Shown here one piece after another: positions 15,926 through 24,535 of a stretch of 64,000 nt of DNA. How positions within the stretch are numbered: the first letter of the stretch is position 1; each line of letters starts with the position of its first letter. This DNA comes from Bosea sp. ANAM02 (GTDB taxonomy: Bacteria; Pseudomonadota; Alphaproteobacteria; Rhizobiales; Beijerinckiaceae), in NCBI RefSeq assembly GCF_011764485.1, contig NZ_AP022848.1, positions 2,880,001 through 2,944,000 on the forward strand. Direction: 5' to 3'. The position numbers and the translations under genes are program-made. The notes under the pieces are model-generated. The model did no database searches. It was given only the letters and a program-made list of their open reading frames with translations, and was not told the origin of the DNA.

Positions 15926-18025
15926 TTGCGCCCTTCGATCCTCGATCCGCTCTTCGCCCCCGTCACGACGCTTTCCGGCGTCGGGCCCAAGCTCGGCAAG
16001 GTTCTGGACAAGTTTCTTGGCGATGAGACGCGGCCCGCGCGTATCGTCGACCTGATGTTCCAGTTGCCGACCGGCGCCGTCGACCGGCGGCCGAGCCCCT
16101 CGATCGCGGATACGCCGATCGGCGATGTCGCGACCTTCACCGCCCGCGTCAGCGAGCATCGCGCCGCGCCAGCCGGCAAGAAGGCACCCTATCGCATCAT
16201 CGTCGAGGACGAGACCGGCGACGTCACGCTGGTCTTCTTCCACGCCGATTCCCGGCATCTCGCGCAGACCCTGCCGATCGGCGCCTACCGCCTGATCTCG
16301 GGCAAGCTCGAACTCTGGGAAGGCATGCGCCAGATGGTGCATCCCGAGCGAATCCTCGATCCCAAGCTCGCAGCGACGCTGCCGGCCTTCGAGCCGGTCT
16401 ATCCCCTGACCGAGGGCATCGGCCAGCGCATGATGATGCGCACCGTGCAGGCGGCGGCCGAGCGCTGCCCGGAGATGCCGGAATGGCAAGACCCGGCCTT
16501 CCTCGCCAAGAGCGACTTTCCCTCCTTCCATGCCGCGATCGGGGCTCTGCACCATCCGGTCGACCGCAAGGCGGCCGAAGGCGACACGGTTGCGCGCCGA
16601 CGCATCGGCTATGATGAATTGCTGGCGAGCCAGATCGCACTCGCCCTCGTGCGCCGGCAGCAGAAGAAGATCGCCGGACGCGCTACCACCGGCGATGGCG
16701 GGCTACGCTACCGCATCCAATCCGCCCTGCCCTTCGAATTGACCGAGGGCCAGCGCAAGGCGATCGCCGATATCCATGCCGACATGGCCCGCCCGGAGAA
16801 GATGCTGCGGCTGCTGCAAGGTGATGTCGGCTCCGGCAAGACCGTGGTCGCACTGATGTCCATGGCCGCCGCCGCCGAGGCCGGCCGGCAATCGGTGCTG
16901 ATGGCGCCGACCGAAATCCTCGCCCGCCAGCATGCCGAGCGATTGGCCCCGCTCGCCGAGAAGGCGGGGCTGAAGCTCGCCCTGCTGACCGGGCGTGAAA
17001 AGGGCGCCGGCCGCAAGCAGGTTCTGGTGGGGCTGGCCGATGGCTCGATAGACATCGCCGTCGGTACCCACGCGCTGTTCCAGGAGGGCGTCGCCTTCCA
17101 TGACCTCGCGCTCGCCGTCGTCGACGAGCAGCACCGCTTCGGCGTGCATCAGCGCCTGCTGCTCGGCTCCAAGGGCGAGGCCGTCGATGTTCTCGTCATG
17201 ACCGCGACGCCGATCCCGCGCACGCTCTCGCTGACCTGGTTCGGCGATATGGATGTCTCGATCCTCTCCGAGAAGCCGGCGGGCCGGAAGCCGATCGTCA
17301 CCCGCGCCGTCTCCGCCGAGCGCTATGACGAGGTCGTCGGCGCCATCGGCCGGGCGCTCGAGAGCGGCGCGCAGGCCTATTGGGTCTGTCCGCTCGTGCA
17401 GGAATCCGATACGCTCGACGTCGCCGCCGCGCAGGAGCGTTACGATGCTCTGCGCGAAATCTTCGGCGACAAGGTCGGGTTGTTGCACGGCCAGATGCCC
17501 GGCCGCGACAAGGACGCCGCCATGGCCGCCTTCGTCGCCGGCGAGACGCGCATCCTCGTCTCGACCACGGTGATCGAGGTCGGCGTCGACGTGCCCAATG
17601 CCAGCGTCATGGTGATCGAGCATGCCGAGCGCTTCGGCCTCGCCCAGCTTCACCAGTTGCGCGGGCGCATCGGGCGTGGCTCGGCCGCCTCGACCTGCCT
17701 CCTGCTCTACAAGGGGCCGCTCGGGCCGGTTGCCGAGGCACGGCTCACCATCATGCGCGAGACCGAGGACGGCTTCCGCATCGCCGAGGAGGATCTGCGC
17801 CTGCGCGGCGAAGGCGAGGTGCTCGGCACGAAGCAGTCGGGCTCACCGGACTGGCGCATCGCCCGGCCTGAGATCGACGGCGACCTGCTGGCGGCGGCGC
17901 GCGACGATGCGCGGTTGCTGATCGAGCGCGATCCGCATCTGGAGACGCCGCGCGGCCAGGCGATCCGCGTGCTGCTCTATCTGTTCGAGCGCGATGTGGC
18001 GATCCGGCTGCTGCGGGCGGGCTAA
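15926..18025 (+). CDS. recG: ATP-dependent DNA helicase RecG
   Basis: This branch-migration helicase reverses stalled replication forks. It has an N-terminal wedge domain with an OB fold, then helicase lobes: Walker A GDVGSGKTVVALMSM, DEQHRFGV, TATPIPRTLSLTWF and QLRGRIGRG. The likely start is TTG at 15926, giving RPSILDPLFAPVTTLSGVGPKLG and a 699-residue product of normal length. The frame is open further upstream (15809), but those residues look non-coding, and no strong ribosome site was found. Its stop overlaps the convergent DUF502 gene by 4 nt. Confidence 0.95.
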   Translation: MRPSILDPLFAPVTTLSGVGPKLGKVLDKFLGDETRPARIVDLMFQLPTGAVDRRPSPSIADTPIGDVATFTARVSEHRAAPAGKKAPYRIIVEDETGDVTLVFFHADSRHLAQTLPIGAYRLISGKLELWEGMRQMVHPERILDPKLAATLPAFEPVYPLTEGIGQRMMMRTVQAAAERCPEMPEWQDPAFLAKSDFPSFHAAIGALHHPVDRKAAEGDTVARRRIGYDELLASQIALALVRRQQKKIAGRATTGDGGLRYRIQSALPFELTEGQRKAIADIHADMARPEKMLRLLQGDVGSGKTVVALMSMAAAAEAGRQSVLMAPTEILARQHAERLAPLAEKAGLKLALLTGREKGAGRKQVLVGLADGSIDIAVGTHALFQEGVAFHDLALAVVDEQHRFGVHQRLLLGSKGEAVDVLVMTATPIPRTLSLTWFGDMDVSILSEKPAGRKPIVTRAVSAERYDEVVGAIGRALESGAQAYWVCPLVQESDTLDVAAAQERYDALREIFGDKVGLLHGQMPGRDKDAAMAAFVAGETRILVSTTVIEVGVDVPNASVMVIEHAERFGLAQLHQLRGRIGRGSAASTCLLLYKGPLGPVAEARLTIMRETEDGFRIAEEDLRLRGEGEVLGTKQSGSPDWRIARPEIDGDLLAAARDDARLLIERDPHLETPRGQAIRVLLYLFERDVAIRLLRAG

Positions 18026-18732
18026 GCTGCCGGCTTCCCGTCGATCTTCGGCTTGCCGTTCTGTTCGCCGGGCTGGATCAACCCGGCCGACATGATCAGC
18101 TTCGCGCCGTCCTCGACCGAGATCGAGAGTTCGACGACCTCGCGCCGCGGCAGGTAGAAGAAGAAGCCGGTGGTCGGGTTCGGCGTACAGGGCAGGAAGA
18201 CGCCGATCTGCTCATCTCCATCCGGCAGGCGCCCGGCGATCTCGGGCGCCGCCTCCTGCGCGATGAAGACGATCGACCACATGCCCGGCTGCGGGAACTG
18301 CACCATCCCGACCGTACGAAACGAGGTGCCGGACTGAGAAAAGATCGTTTCGAAGACTTGCTTCACGCCCTTGTAGAGACTGCGCACCACCGGCATCCGG
18401 TCGAGGATCGCCTCGCCCGCGTTGAGGAGCGAGCGCCCGACCAGATTGGCGGTGAGGAAGCCGAGCAGCGTCAGCCCGACCAGCGCGATGACGAGCCCGA
18501 ATCCCGGAATCGGATAAGGCAGGTAGGAATCGGGCAGGTAGGAATTCGGGATGAGCGGCTTCACCAGCCCGTCGATGAAGTTGATGAACCACCAGGTCAC
18601 CGAGGCCGTGATGGCGAGCGGCGCGGCGATGACCAGCCCGGTCAGGAAATAGCGGCGCAGGCGCGCGCCCCAGGTCGGGCGCAGGATTTCCGTGGGCAGG
18701 ATGAGCCGCGGATCGGGCGGGCCGGCTGTCAT
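18022..18732 (-). CDS. DUF502 family membrane protein
   Basis: The 236-residue predicted inner-membrane protein has two hydrophobic segments (about residues 27-50, FLTGLVIAAPLAITASVTWWF, and 75-100, GFGLVIALVGLTLLGFLTANLVG). A soluble C-terminal domain with the family motif MPVVRSLYKGVKQVFETIF follows. Function of DUF502 is not established. The ATG at 18732 is chosen over the in-frame start at 18837 because the intervening stretch is basic and low in coding character. Position between recG and glmS is common in the order. Confidence 0.85.
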   Translation of the reverse strand: MTAGPPDPRLILPTEILRPTWGARLRRYFLTGLVIAAPLAITASVTWWFINFIDGLVKPLIPNSYLPDSYLPYPIPGFGLVIALVGLTLLGFLTANLVGRSLLNAGEAILDRMPVVRSLYKGVKQVFETIFSQSGTSFRTVGMVQFPQPGMWSIVFIAQEAAPEIAGRLPDGDEQIGVFLPCTPNPTTGFFFYLPRREVVELSISVEDGAKLIMSAGLIQPGEQNGKPKIDGKPAA

Positions 18733-18860
18733 TCGTTCTCCCACCCCACCGCTGCGACCTCGCTCCCGCTTGCGGACGCGACATCGCGCCGTGATATGAC
18801 ACGATAAGCGAGGCAGCGTTATCGGCCAGCCCCGCATTTAGGACAAGCAAGGACGAGGCC

Positions 18861-19247
18861 GTGAGCGAGGACGACCAGCCGCGACGCCGATGGTCACGGC
18901 CGCTGCTGTTTGCCTTGGGCTGGGCGTTCACGGCGCTCGGGGTCGTCGGGCTGATCCTGCCACTGATGCCCGGCACGATCTTCCTGATCGCGGCAGCCTG
19001 GTGCTTCTCGCGATCCTCGCCGCGATTCGAGGCCTGGCTGATCGGCCATCCGAAGCTCGGGCCGCATGTTTTGCGCTGGCGCCGGACCGGCGCGATCGCC
19101 CGGCGCGCGAAAGTTCTCGCCTGCGGCTCGATGGCGCTGAGCTTTGCCCTGCTGACGCAAACGAGCGCGCCGCCGATCGCTCTCGCGACGGCGGCGCTCT
19201 GTCTGGTCGGTGCGGGCCTCTATGTGGCGAGCCGGCCGGAGCCCTGA
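18861..19247 (+). CDS. DUF454 (YbaN-like) small membrane protein
   Basis: The 128-residue protein starts at GTG 18861 after GGACGAGG. It has a basic N-terminus followed by LFALGWAFTALGVVGLILPLMPGTIFLIAAAWCFSRSS, the family signature with a GLILPLMPGT turn, a PKLGPHVLRWRRTGAI loop, and a final hydrophobic pair of helices. The family's function is unknown; it is an inner-membrane protein. It is divergent from DUF502, and a repeat element follows its stop. Confidence 0.85.
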   Translation: MSEDDQPRRRWSRPLLFALGWAFTALGVVGLILPLMPGTIFLIAAAWCFSRSSPRFEAWLIGHPKLGPHVLRWRRTGAIARRAKVLACGSMALSFALLTQTSAPPIALATAALCLVGAGLYVASRPEP

Positions 19248-19254
19248 TATGCGC

Positions 19255-19345
19255 GTCATGCTCGGGCTTGACCCGAGCATCTCGTGACGAGGATATACCG
19301 CAGCCTCTTCCGGGCTGAGATTCTCGGGTCAAGCCCGAGAATGAC
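19255..19345. repeat. Intergenic repeat, family A related (91 bp)
   Basis: GTCATGCTCGGGCTTGACCCGAGCAT on the left and TTCTCGGGTCAAGCCCGAGAATGAC on the right form two hairpins around a short unrelated centre. It lies between convergent DUF454 and glmS, 8 nt after the DUF454 stop, where it could also act as a transcription barrier. Confidence 0.82.
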
Positions 19346-19363
19346 GGCAAACCAGCCCTGCCC

Positions 19364-21190
19364 TCACTCCACCGTGACGGATTTCGCCAGGTTGCGCGGC
19401 TGATCGACGTCCTTGCCCATGAAAACCGCCGTCTGATAGGCGATCATCTGGATCGGCAGGGCATAGACGATCGGCGCGAAGGTCGGGTCCATGTCCGGCA
19501 TGACGATCGTCGCCTCCGGCTCGATGCCGCATTCCGCGGCGCCCTTGGCATCGGTGACGAGGATGATCCGGCCGCCGCGCGCCGCGACCTCCTGCATGTT
19601 GGAGGCGGTCTTCTCGAACAGCGCGTCATAGGGCGCGACGACGATGACCGGCATGTCCTCGTCGATCAGCGCGATCGGTCCGTGCTTCAGCTCGCCCGCC
19701 GGATAACCTTCGGCATGGATGTAGCTGATTTCCTTGAGTTTCAACGCGCCTTCGAGCGCGAGTGGATAGCTCGTGCCGCGGCCGAGATAGAGCACGTCCT
19801 TGGCCTTTGAAAGTTCGCGCGAGAGCTTCTCGATCTCGGGTTCGAGCTGCAGTGCCCGGGCCATCAATCCCGGCAGAGCGATCAGGTGCTGGACATGGCT
19901 GGCCTCGTCCTGCGCCGAGAGCGTGCCGCGGGCGCGGGCCGCGGCGAGCGCGAGCGAGGCGAAGACCGCGAGCTGGCAGACGAAGGCCTTGGTCGAGGCG
20001 ACGCCGATCTCGGGGCCGGCAAGCGTCTGCGCGACCGCATCGCTCTCGCGCGCGATCGTCGAGGTCGGCACGTTGACGACCGAGAGGATCGCCTGCCCGT
20101 TCTGGCGGGCGTAGCGCAGCCCGGCCAGCGTGTCGGCGGTTTCGCCGGATTGCGAGACGAAGAGCGCCAGGCCCTGGTCCGGCAGCGGCGCTTCGCGATA
20201 GCGGAACTCCGAGGCGACATCGATCTCGACCGGCAGACGCGCCAGCTTCTCGAACCAGTATTTCGCGATGAGGCCGGCATAATAGGAGGTGCCGCAGGCG
20301 CTGATCGTCAGGCGCGACAGGCCCTGCCAGTCGATCTGGTCGCCGAAGGGCAGGCGCACCTTGCCGTTGGCCATATCGAGATACTGCGTCAGCGTGTGGC
20401 CGACGACCTCGGGCTGCTCGTAGATCTCCTTGGCCATGAAGTGGCGATGGTTGCCCTTCTCGACCAGCAAGGCACCGGCGGCGACGCGCTGGGCGCGGCG
20501 TTCCACCTGCCTGTTGGTCTTGTCGTAGAACGTCGCGCCGCGACGATGCAGCACGACCCAGTCGCCCTCTTCCAGATAGGCGATGAGATTGGTGAAGGGC
20601 GCGAGCGCCAGCGCGTCAGAGCCGAGATACATCTCGCCCTCGCCGATGCCGACTGCCAGCGGCGAGCCCTTGCGGGCGCCGATCAGCAGGTCTTCCTCGC
20701 CCTGGAAGAGGAAGGCGAGCGCGAAGGCGCCGTGCAGGCGCGGCAGGCTGGCAGCCACCGCATCCGTCGGCGACTTGCCGCGGTCGAGTTCGCGGGTGAC
20801 GAGATGGGCGACGATCTCGGTATCGGTCTCGGTCTCGAAGACGTAGCCGTCGGCCTGGAGCTCGGCACGCAGGTCGCGGAAATTCTCGATGATGCCGTTA
20901 TGCACGACCGCGAGCTTCGGCGTCGCGTGCGGGTGGGCATTGGTCTCGTTGGGCTTGCCATGGGTCGCCCAGCGGGTGTGCCCGATGCCGACCAGGCCTT
21001 CGAGCGGCTCATTCGACAGGCGGATCTCGAGATTCTTGAGCTTGCCTTCGGCGCGGCGGCGGGTGAGCTTTCCGGCTTCCAGCGTCGCGACGCCGGCGGA
21101 ATCGTAACCGCGATATTCAAGCCGACGCAGGGCCTCGACGACCTGCGTCGCCACTGCTTCCTTGCCCAGAATCCCGACGATGCCGCACAT
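19364..21190 (-). CDS. glmS: Glutamine--fructose-6-phosphate aminotransferase (isomerizing)
   Basis: The enzyme makes glucosamine-6-phosphate from fructose-6-phosphate and glutamine for peptidoglycan and LPS. The start at 21190 exposes the catalytic Cys2 (MCGIVGI) of the Ntn glutaminase domain (residues 1-~240). Two SIS domains follow with ACGTSYYAG and SQSGETADT, and the C-terminus ends KSVTVE as usual. 608 residues, full length. The upstream in-frame ATG at 21229 would mask Cys2 and is rejected. It follows glmU on the same strand after 120 nt. Confidence 0.98.
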   Translation of the reverse strand: MCGIVGILGKEAVATQVVEALRRLEYRGYDSAGVATLEAGKLTRRRAEGKLKNLEIRLSNEPLEGLVGIGHTRWATHGKPNETNAHPHATPKLAVVHNGIIENFRDLRAELQADGYVFETETDTEIVAHLVTRELDRGKSPTDAVAASLPRLHGAFALAFLFQGEEDLLIGARKGSPLAVGIGEGEMYLGSDALALAPFTNLIAYLEEGDWVVLHRRGATFYDKTNRQVERRAQRVAAGALLVEKGNHRHFMAKEIYEQPEVVGHTLTQYLDMANGKVRLPFGDQIDWQGLSRLTISACGTSYYAGLIAKYWFEKLARLPVEIDVASEFRYREAPLPDQGLALFVSQSGETADTLAGLRYARQNGQAILSVVNVPTSTIARESDAVAQTLAGPEIGVASTKAFVCQLAVFASLALAAARARGTLSAQDEASHVQHLIALPGLMARALQLEPEIEKLSRELSKAKDVLYLGRGTSYPLALEGALKLKEISYIHAEGYPAGELKHGPIALIDEDMPVIVVAPYDALFEKTASNMQEVAARGGRIILVTDAKGAAECGIEPEATIVMPDMDPTFAPIVYALPIQMIAYQTAVFMGKDVDQPRNLAKSVTVE

Positions 21191-21310
21191 GGGCAGACCC
21201 CTCAAGCCGTTGCTGTCGGCAAAGCGCATAGCCGCGATCGGTGCGCATGCCCAATCAATCTAGATGACGAACTGTGAACGGCGGATTGCCCGATCCGCCG
21301 CGATTCCCGG

Positions 21311-22687
21311 CTATTCGGCCGCTTTCTTGGCGGCTTTCTTGGCCGCGGCGACAGCGCGGAAGCCCGGCGCCCAGCCTTCCTTCTCGACCTGCCGGCCACG
21401 GCCGATGGCGAGGGCGTCGGGTGCGACGTCGCTGGTAATGACCGAGCCGGAGCCGACATAGGCGCCCTCGCCGATCGTCACCGGCGCGACCAGCGAGGAG
21501 TTCGAGCCGACGAAGGCATTGGCGCCGATCGTCGTCTTCGCCTTGTTGAAGCCGTCATAATTGCAGGTGACCGTGCCGGCGCCGATATTCGCGGCTGCGC
21601 CGACAGAGGCATCGCCGATATAGGTCAGGTGGTTGACCTTGGCGCCGGGGCCGATCTCGGCCGCCTTCACCTCTACGAAATTGCCGACTTTGGCTTTCTC
21701 GGCCAGCTTCGCGCCCGGTCGCAGGCGGCCATAGGGGCCGACGCTGGCGTCAGTGCCGACGGTCGCGCCTTCGAGATGCGAGAAGGCATGGATCACCGCG
21801 CCGTCATCGACGCGCACGCCGGGGCCGAACACGACGTTCGGCTCGATCACGACATCGCGGCCGATCTCGGTGTCGTAGCTGAAGAAGACCGTCTCGGGCG
21901 CCACCAGCGTCGCGCCGCCGAGCATCACGGCGAGACGCTTGCGCCGCTGGAAATCCGCTTCCACCGCGGCGAGCTGAGCCCGGTCGTTAACGCCCTGAAC
22001 CTCGCTTTCGGGCGCCTTCAAGGCGATGGCGTCGAGCCCGCGCTTGCGGGCCACCTCGACCGCGTCGGTGAGGTAGAACTCGCCCTGAGCGTTGTCGCTG
22101 CCGATCGCCTCCAGGATCGAAAGCGCATGCTCACCGGAGAGCGCCATCAGCCCGGCATTGCAGAGCGTGATCGCGCGCTGCGCCGGGGTGGCGTCCTTGT
22201 GCTCGACAATCGCCTCGAGCCGGCCGTCCTTCTCGACGAAGCGACCATAGCCCGTCGGGTCCCTGGCCTCGAAGCCGAGCGCAACGACGGCCGCGCCTTC
22301 GCTCAGGCCACGGCGCAGGGCCGCGAAGGTCTCCGGACGCACCAGCGGCGTGTCGCCGAAGGCGATGATGACGTCGTCATGGCCGGCGGCGATGGCGGCC
22401 TTCGCCGCAAGCGCGGCATGGGCGGTGCCCCTGCGTTCATGCTGGATCGCGATCTGCGCATGCGGAAGCTGATCGCGCGCGGCCTCGCCGACTTCCGGGC
22501 GTTCCGACGAGATCACGACGGCGACGGCATCCGCGCCGGCTTCCGAAACCGCTGCCAGCGCATGCCCAAGCAACGACCGGCCGGCCACCGCATGGAGCAC
22601 CTTCGGCCCGCGCGATTTCATGCGGGTGCCCTCTCCGGCGGCCAGGACGATCGCGAGGCAGGATCGGGCCGGCTGCATTTCGGTCAT
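21311..22687 (-). CDS. glmU: Bifunctional N-acetylglucosamine-1-phosphate uridyltransferase / glucosamine-1-phosphate acetyltransferase
   Basis: The 458-residue enzyme catalyses the last two steps to UDP-GlcNAc. The N-terminal pyrophosphorylase domain has [18 protein letters not shown], and the C-terminal left-handed beta-helix of hexapeptide repeats includes [21 protein letters not shown]. The Lys/Ala-rich C-terminus is a low-complexity tail. The start at 22687 is chosen, though an in-frame ATG at 22711 is possible. It is upstream of glmS on the same strand, giving consecutive pathway enzymes. Confidence 0.97.
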   Translation of the reverse strand: MTEMQPARSCLAIVLAAGEGTRMKSRGPKVLHAVAGRSLLGHALAAVSEAGADAVAVVISSERPEVGEAARDQLPHAQIAIQHERRGTAHAALAAKAAIAAGHDDVIIAFGDTPLVRPETFAALRRGLSEGAAVVALGFEARDPTGYGRFVEKDGRLEAIVEHKDATPAQRAITLCNAGLMALSGEHALSILEAIGSDNAQGEFYLTDAVEVARKRGLDAIALKAPESEVQGVNDRAQLAAVEADFQRRKRLAVMLGGATLVAPETVFFSYDTEIGRDVVIEPNVVFGPGVRVDDGAVIHAFSHLEGATVGTDASVGPYGRLRPGAKLAEKAKVGNFVEVKAAEIGPGAKVNHLTYIGDASVGAAANIGAGTVTCNYDGFNKAKTTIGANAFVGSNSSLVAPVTIGEGAYVGSGSVITSDVAPDALAIGRGRQVEKEGWAPGFRAVAAAKKAAKKAAE

Positions 22688-22975
22688 GTTTCTCGTTTCC
22701 CTTGCAGGCATGGTCGAACCACCGCCCGCACATCACGGTCGAATTCACGCATGCTGGCGTTGCAGGCGCCGTGGATAGCCGATCCGCTCGCCTTTTGCCA
22801 AAGTTCAATCGCGGCGAGCAATGCCTTTCGCGGAGCGCCGTCGGGCCGGCTGGATTTCGAAAGGCCGCACCATCCGAAAGGCGTGCATCATCCCGATCGG
22901 AAAGGCTTTTCAGGCGAACTGGAAATGCTCTAGAAGCGCGAAGGGCGAGGGCGTCGTCCGCGTAGTTTGGATCCC

Positions 22976-24535
22976 ATGTCGAAACCCTTGAATCGTAGGC
23001 AGTTTCTGGAAGGCGCCGCTGGCGGCGCAGCGCTGCTCTCGCTGGCCGGCCCGGCCGCGGCGCAGGCCCCGACGGGCGCGGCTTCCTTCAATATCCCCTC
23101 ACTCGTGGACGGACAGCGTTTCGACCCGGCTCTCGTGGTCGATGCCGCGAGGGCGCTGGCCCAGCGCCCGTTGATTCCGCTGGCCGCCAACGACCTGCCG
23201 GAGGGCTACACCACCCTCCCCGCGGACCAGTATGCGGGCATCCGCATGCAGCCCGGCGGTACGGTCTGGGCCGGCGAGAATCGCGGCTTTACCGTCGAGC
23301 CGCTGCATCGCGGCTATGTTTTCTCGAATCCGGTCAGCCTGTTCACGATCGAGGACGGGACGATCCGCCGCATCGGCTTCGATCGTAGCAAGTTCGACTA
23401 TGGCCGCGTCGCGCCGCCGCCGGCCAATGCCGACCTGCAGTTCTCCGGGATGCGGATCGCGGCCGGGCTGGAGCGCCCCTTCGAGGTCGCGGTCTTCCAG
23501 GGCGGCACCTTCTTCCGTGCTCTAGCACGGGGCCAGAATTTCGGCGCCATCGCCCGCGCGCTGATCCTGCGCCCGGGCGAGACCCGCGGCGAGGAACTGC
23601 CGTTCTTCCGGGCCTTCTGGATCGAGCGGCCGAGCCCGGCCGTGGGCTCGCTGGTGATTCACGGCCTGCTCGATTCGGAGAGCGTCGCCGGCGCGGTGCG
23701 GATGACGCTACGCCCGGGCGATGTCACCTTCGTCGATGTCGAGATGACGCTGTTCGCGCGCCAGGCGCTGGACCATGTCGGCTTCGGCTGCACCAGCGCG
23801 ACCTTCCTCTCCGGCCCGCAGAGCCGGCGCGTCTTCGACGACATCCGCCCCTCGATCGGCGAGGTTTCGGGCGTCCAGATGCAGTCCGGCACCGGCGAAT
23901 GGATCTACCGCCCGGTCAACAACCCCGCGACCCTGCAGGTCTCCTCGTTCGTCGACGAGAATCCCAAGGGTTTCGGCCTCGTCCAGCGCGAGCGCGACCC
24001 CGCCGCCTTCCAGGACGACGACCAGCGCTTCGAGCTTCGCCCAAGCGTCTGGATGGAGCCGCTGGGCGACTGGGGCGCGGGCTCCGTGCAGCTCATCGAA
24101 ATCCCCAACGATTCAGAGCCGAACAAGAACATCATCATGTACTGGCGGCCGAAGCAGCCGCTGGCGGCCGGCAGCGAGACCTCGCTGAGCTACCGCCAGG
24201 CCTGGTGCTGGCAGCCGCCGGAGCGGCCGCCTCTGGTGCTCGCCACCCGCTCGCGGCAGGGCAAAGGCTCGCAGGGGCGCCGGCGGCGCTTCATCGTCGA
24301 GTTCTCCGGCGACAAGCTTGCCGACGCCGCCCTCGTCGCCTCGACGCGGGCGACGATCACGGCCCAGCCCGGCGCGGTGCACAATATCCGCCTCTGGCCC
24401 TATCCGGAGCGCAAGCTGATGCGCGTCGGCTTCGAGGTCGATCCCGGCAACGACAATCTGTCCGAGCTCCGGCTCGTTCTGCAATCGGGCGGCCAGCCCG
24501 TCTCTGAGACCTGGTTGAATCGATGGACCTGGTAA
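22976..24535 (+). CDS. opgG: Periplasmic glucan biosynthesis protein OpgG/MdoG family
   Basis: The 519-residue periplasmic protein helps build osmoregulated periplasmic glucans. The N-terminal NRRQFLEGAAGG followed by a hydrophobic core and AQA cleavage region looks like a twin-arginine signal, more like OpgD than E. coli OpgG. The mature part has the family beta-sandwich with GVQMQSGTGEWIYRPVNNP and a C-terminal Ig-like domain. The ATG at 22976 is chosen over a TTG at 22967. It overlaps opgH by 13 nt, so they are coupled. The preceding 288-nt divergent gap with glmU contains nothing clearly recognisable. Confidence 0.93.
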   Translation: MSKPLNRRQFLEGAAGGAALLSLAGPAAAQAPTGAASFNIPSLVDGQRFDPALVVDAARALAQRPLIPLAANDLPEGYTTLPADQYAGIRMQPGGTVWAGENRGFTVEPLHRGYVFSNPVSLFTIEDGTIRRIGFDRSKFDYGRVAPPPANADLQFSGMRIAAGLERPFEVAVFQGGTFFRALARGQNFGAIARALILRPGETRGEELPFFRAFWIERPSPAVGSLVIHGLLDSESVAGAVRMTLRPGDVTFVDVEMTLFARQALDHVGFGCTSATFLSGPQSRRVFDDIRPSIGEVSGVQMQSGTGEWIYRPVNNPATLQVSSFVDENPKGFGLVQRERDPAAFQDDDQRFELRPSVWMEPLGDWGAGSVQLIEIPNDSEPNKNIIMYWRPKQPLAAGSETSLSYRQAWCWQPPERPPLVLATRSRQGKGSQGRRRRFIVEFSGDKLADAALVASTRATITAQPGAVHNIRLWPYPERKLMRVGFEVDPGNDNLSELRLVLQSGGQPVSETWLNRWTW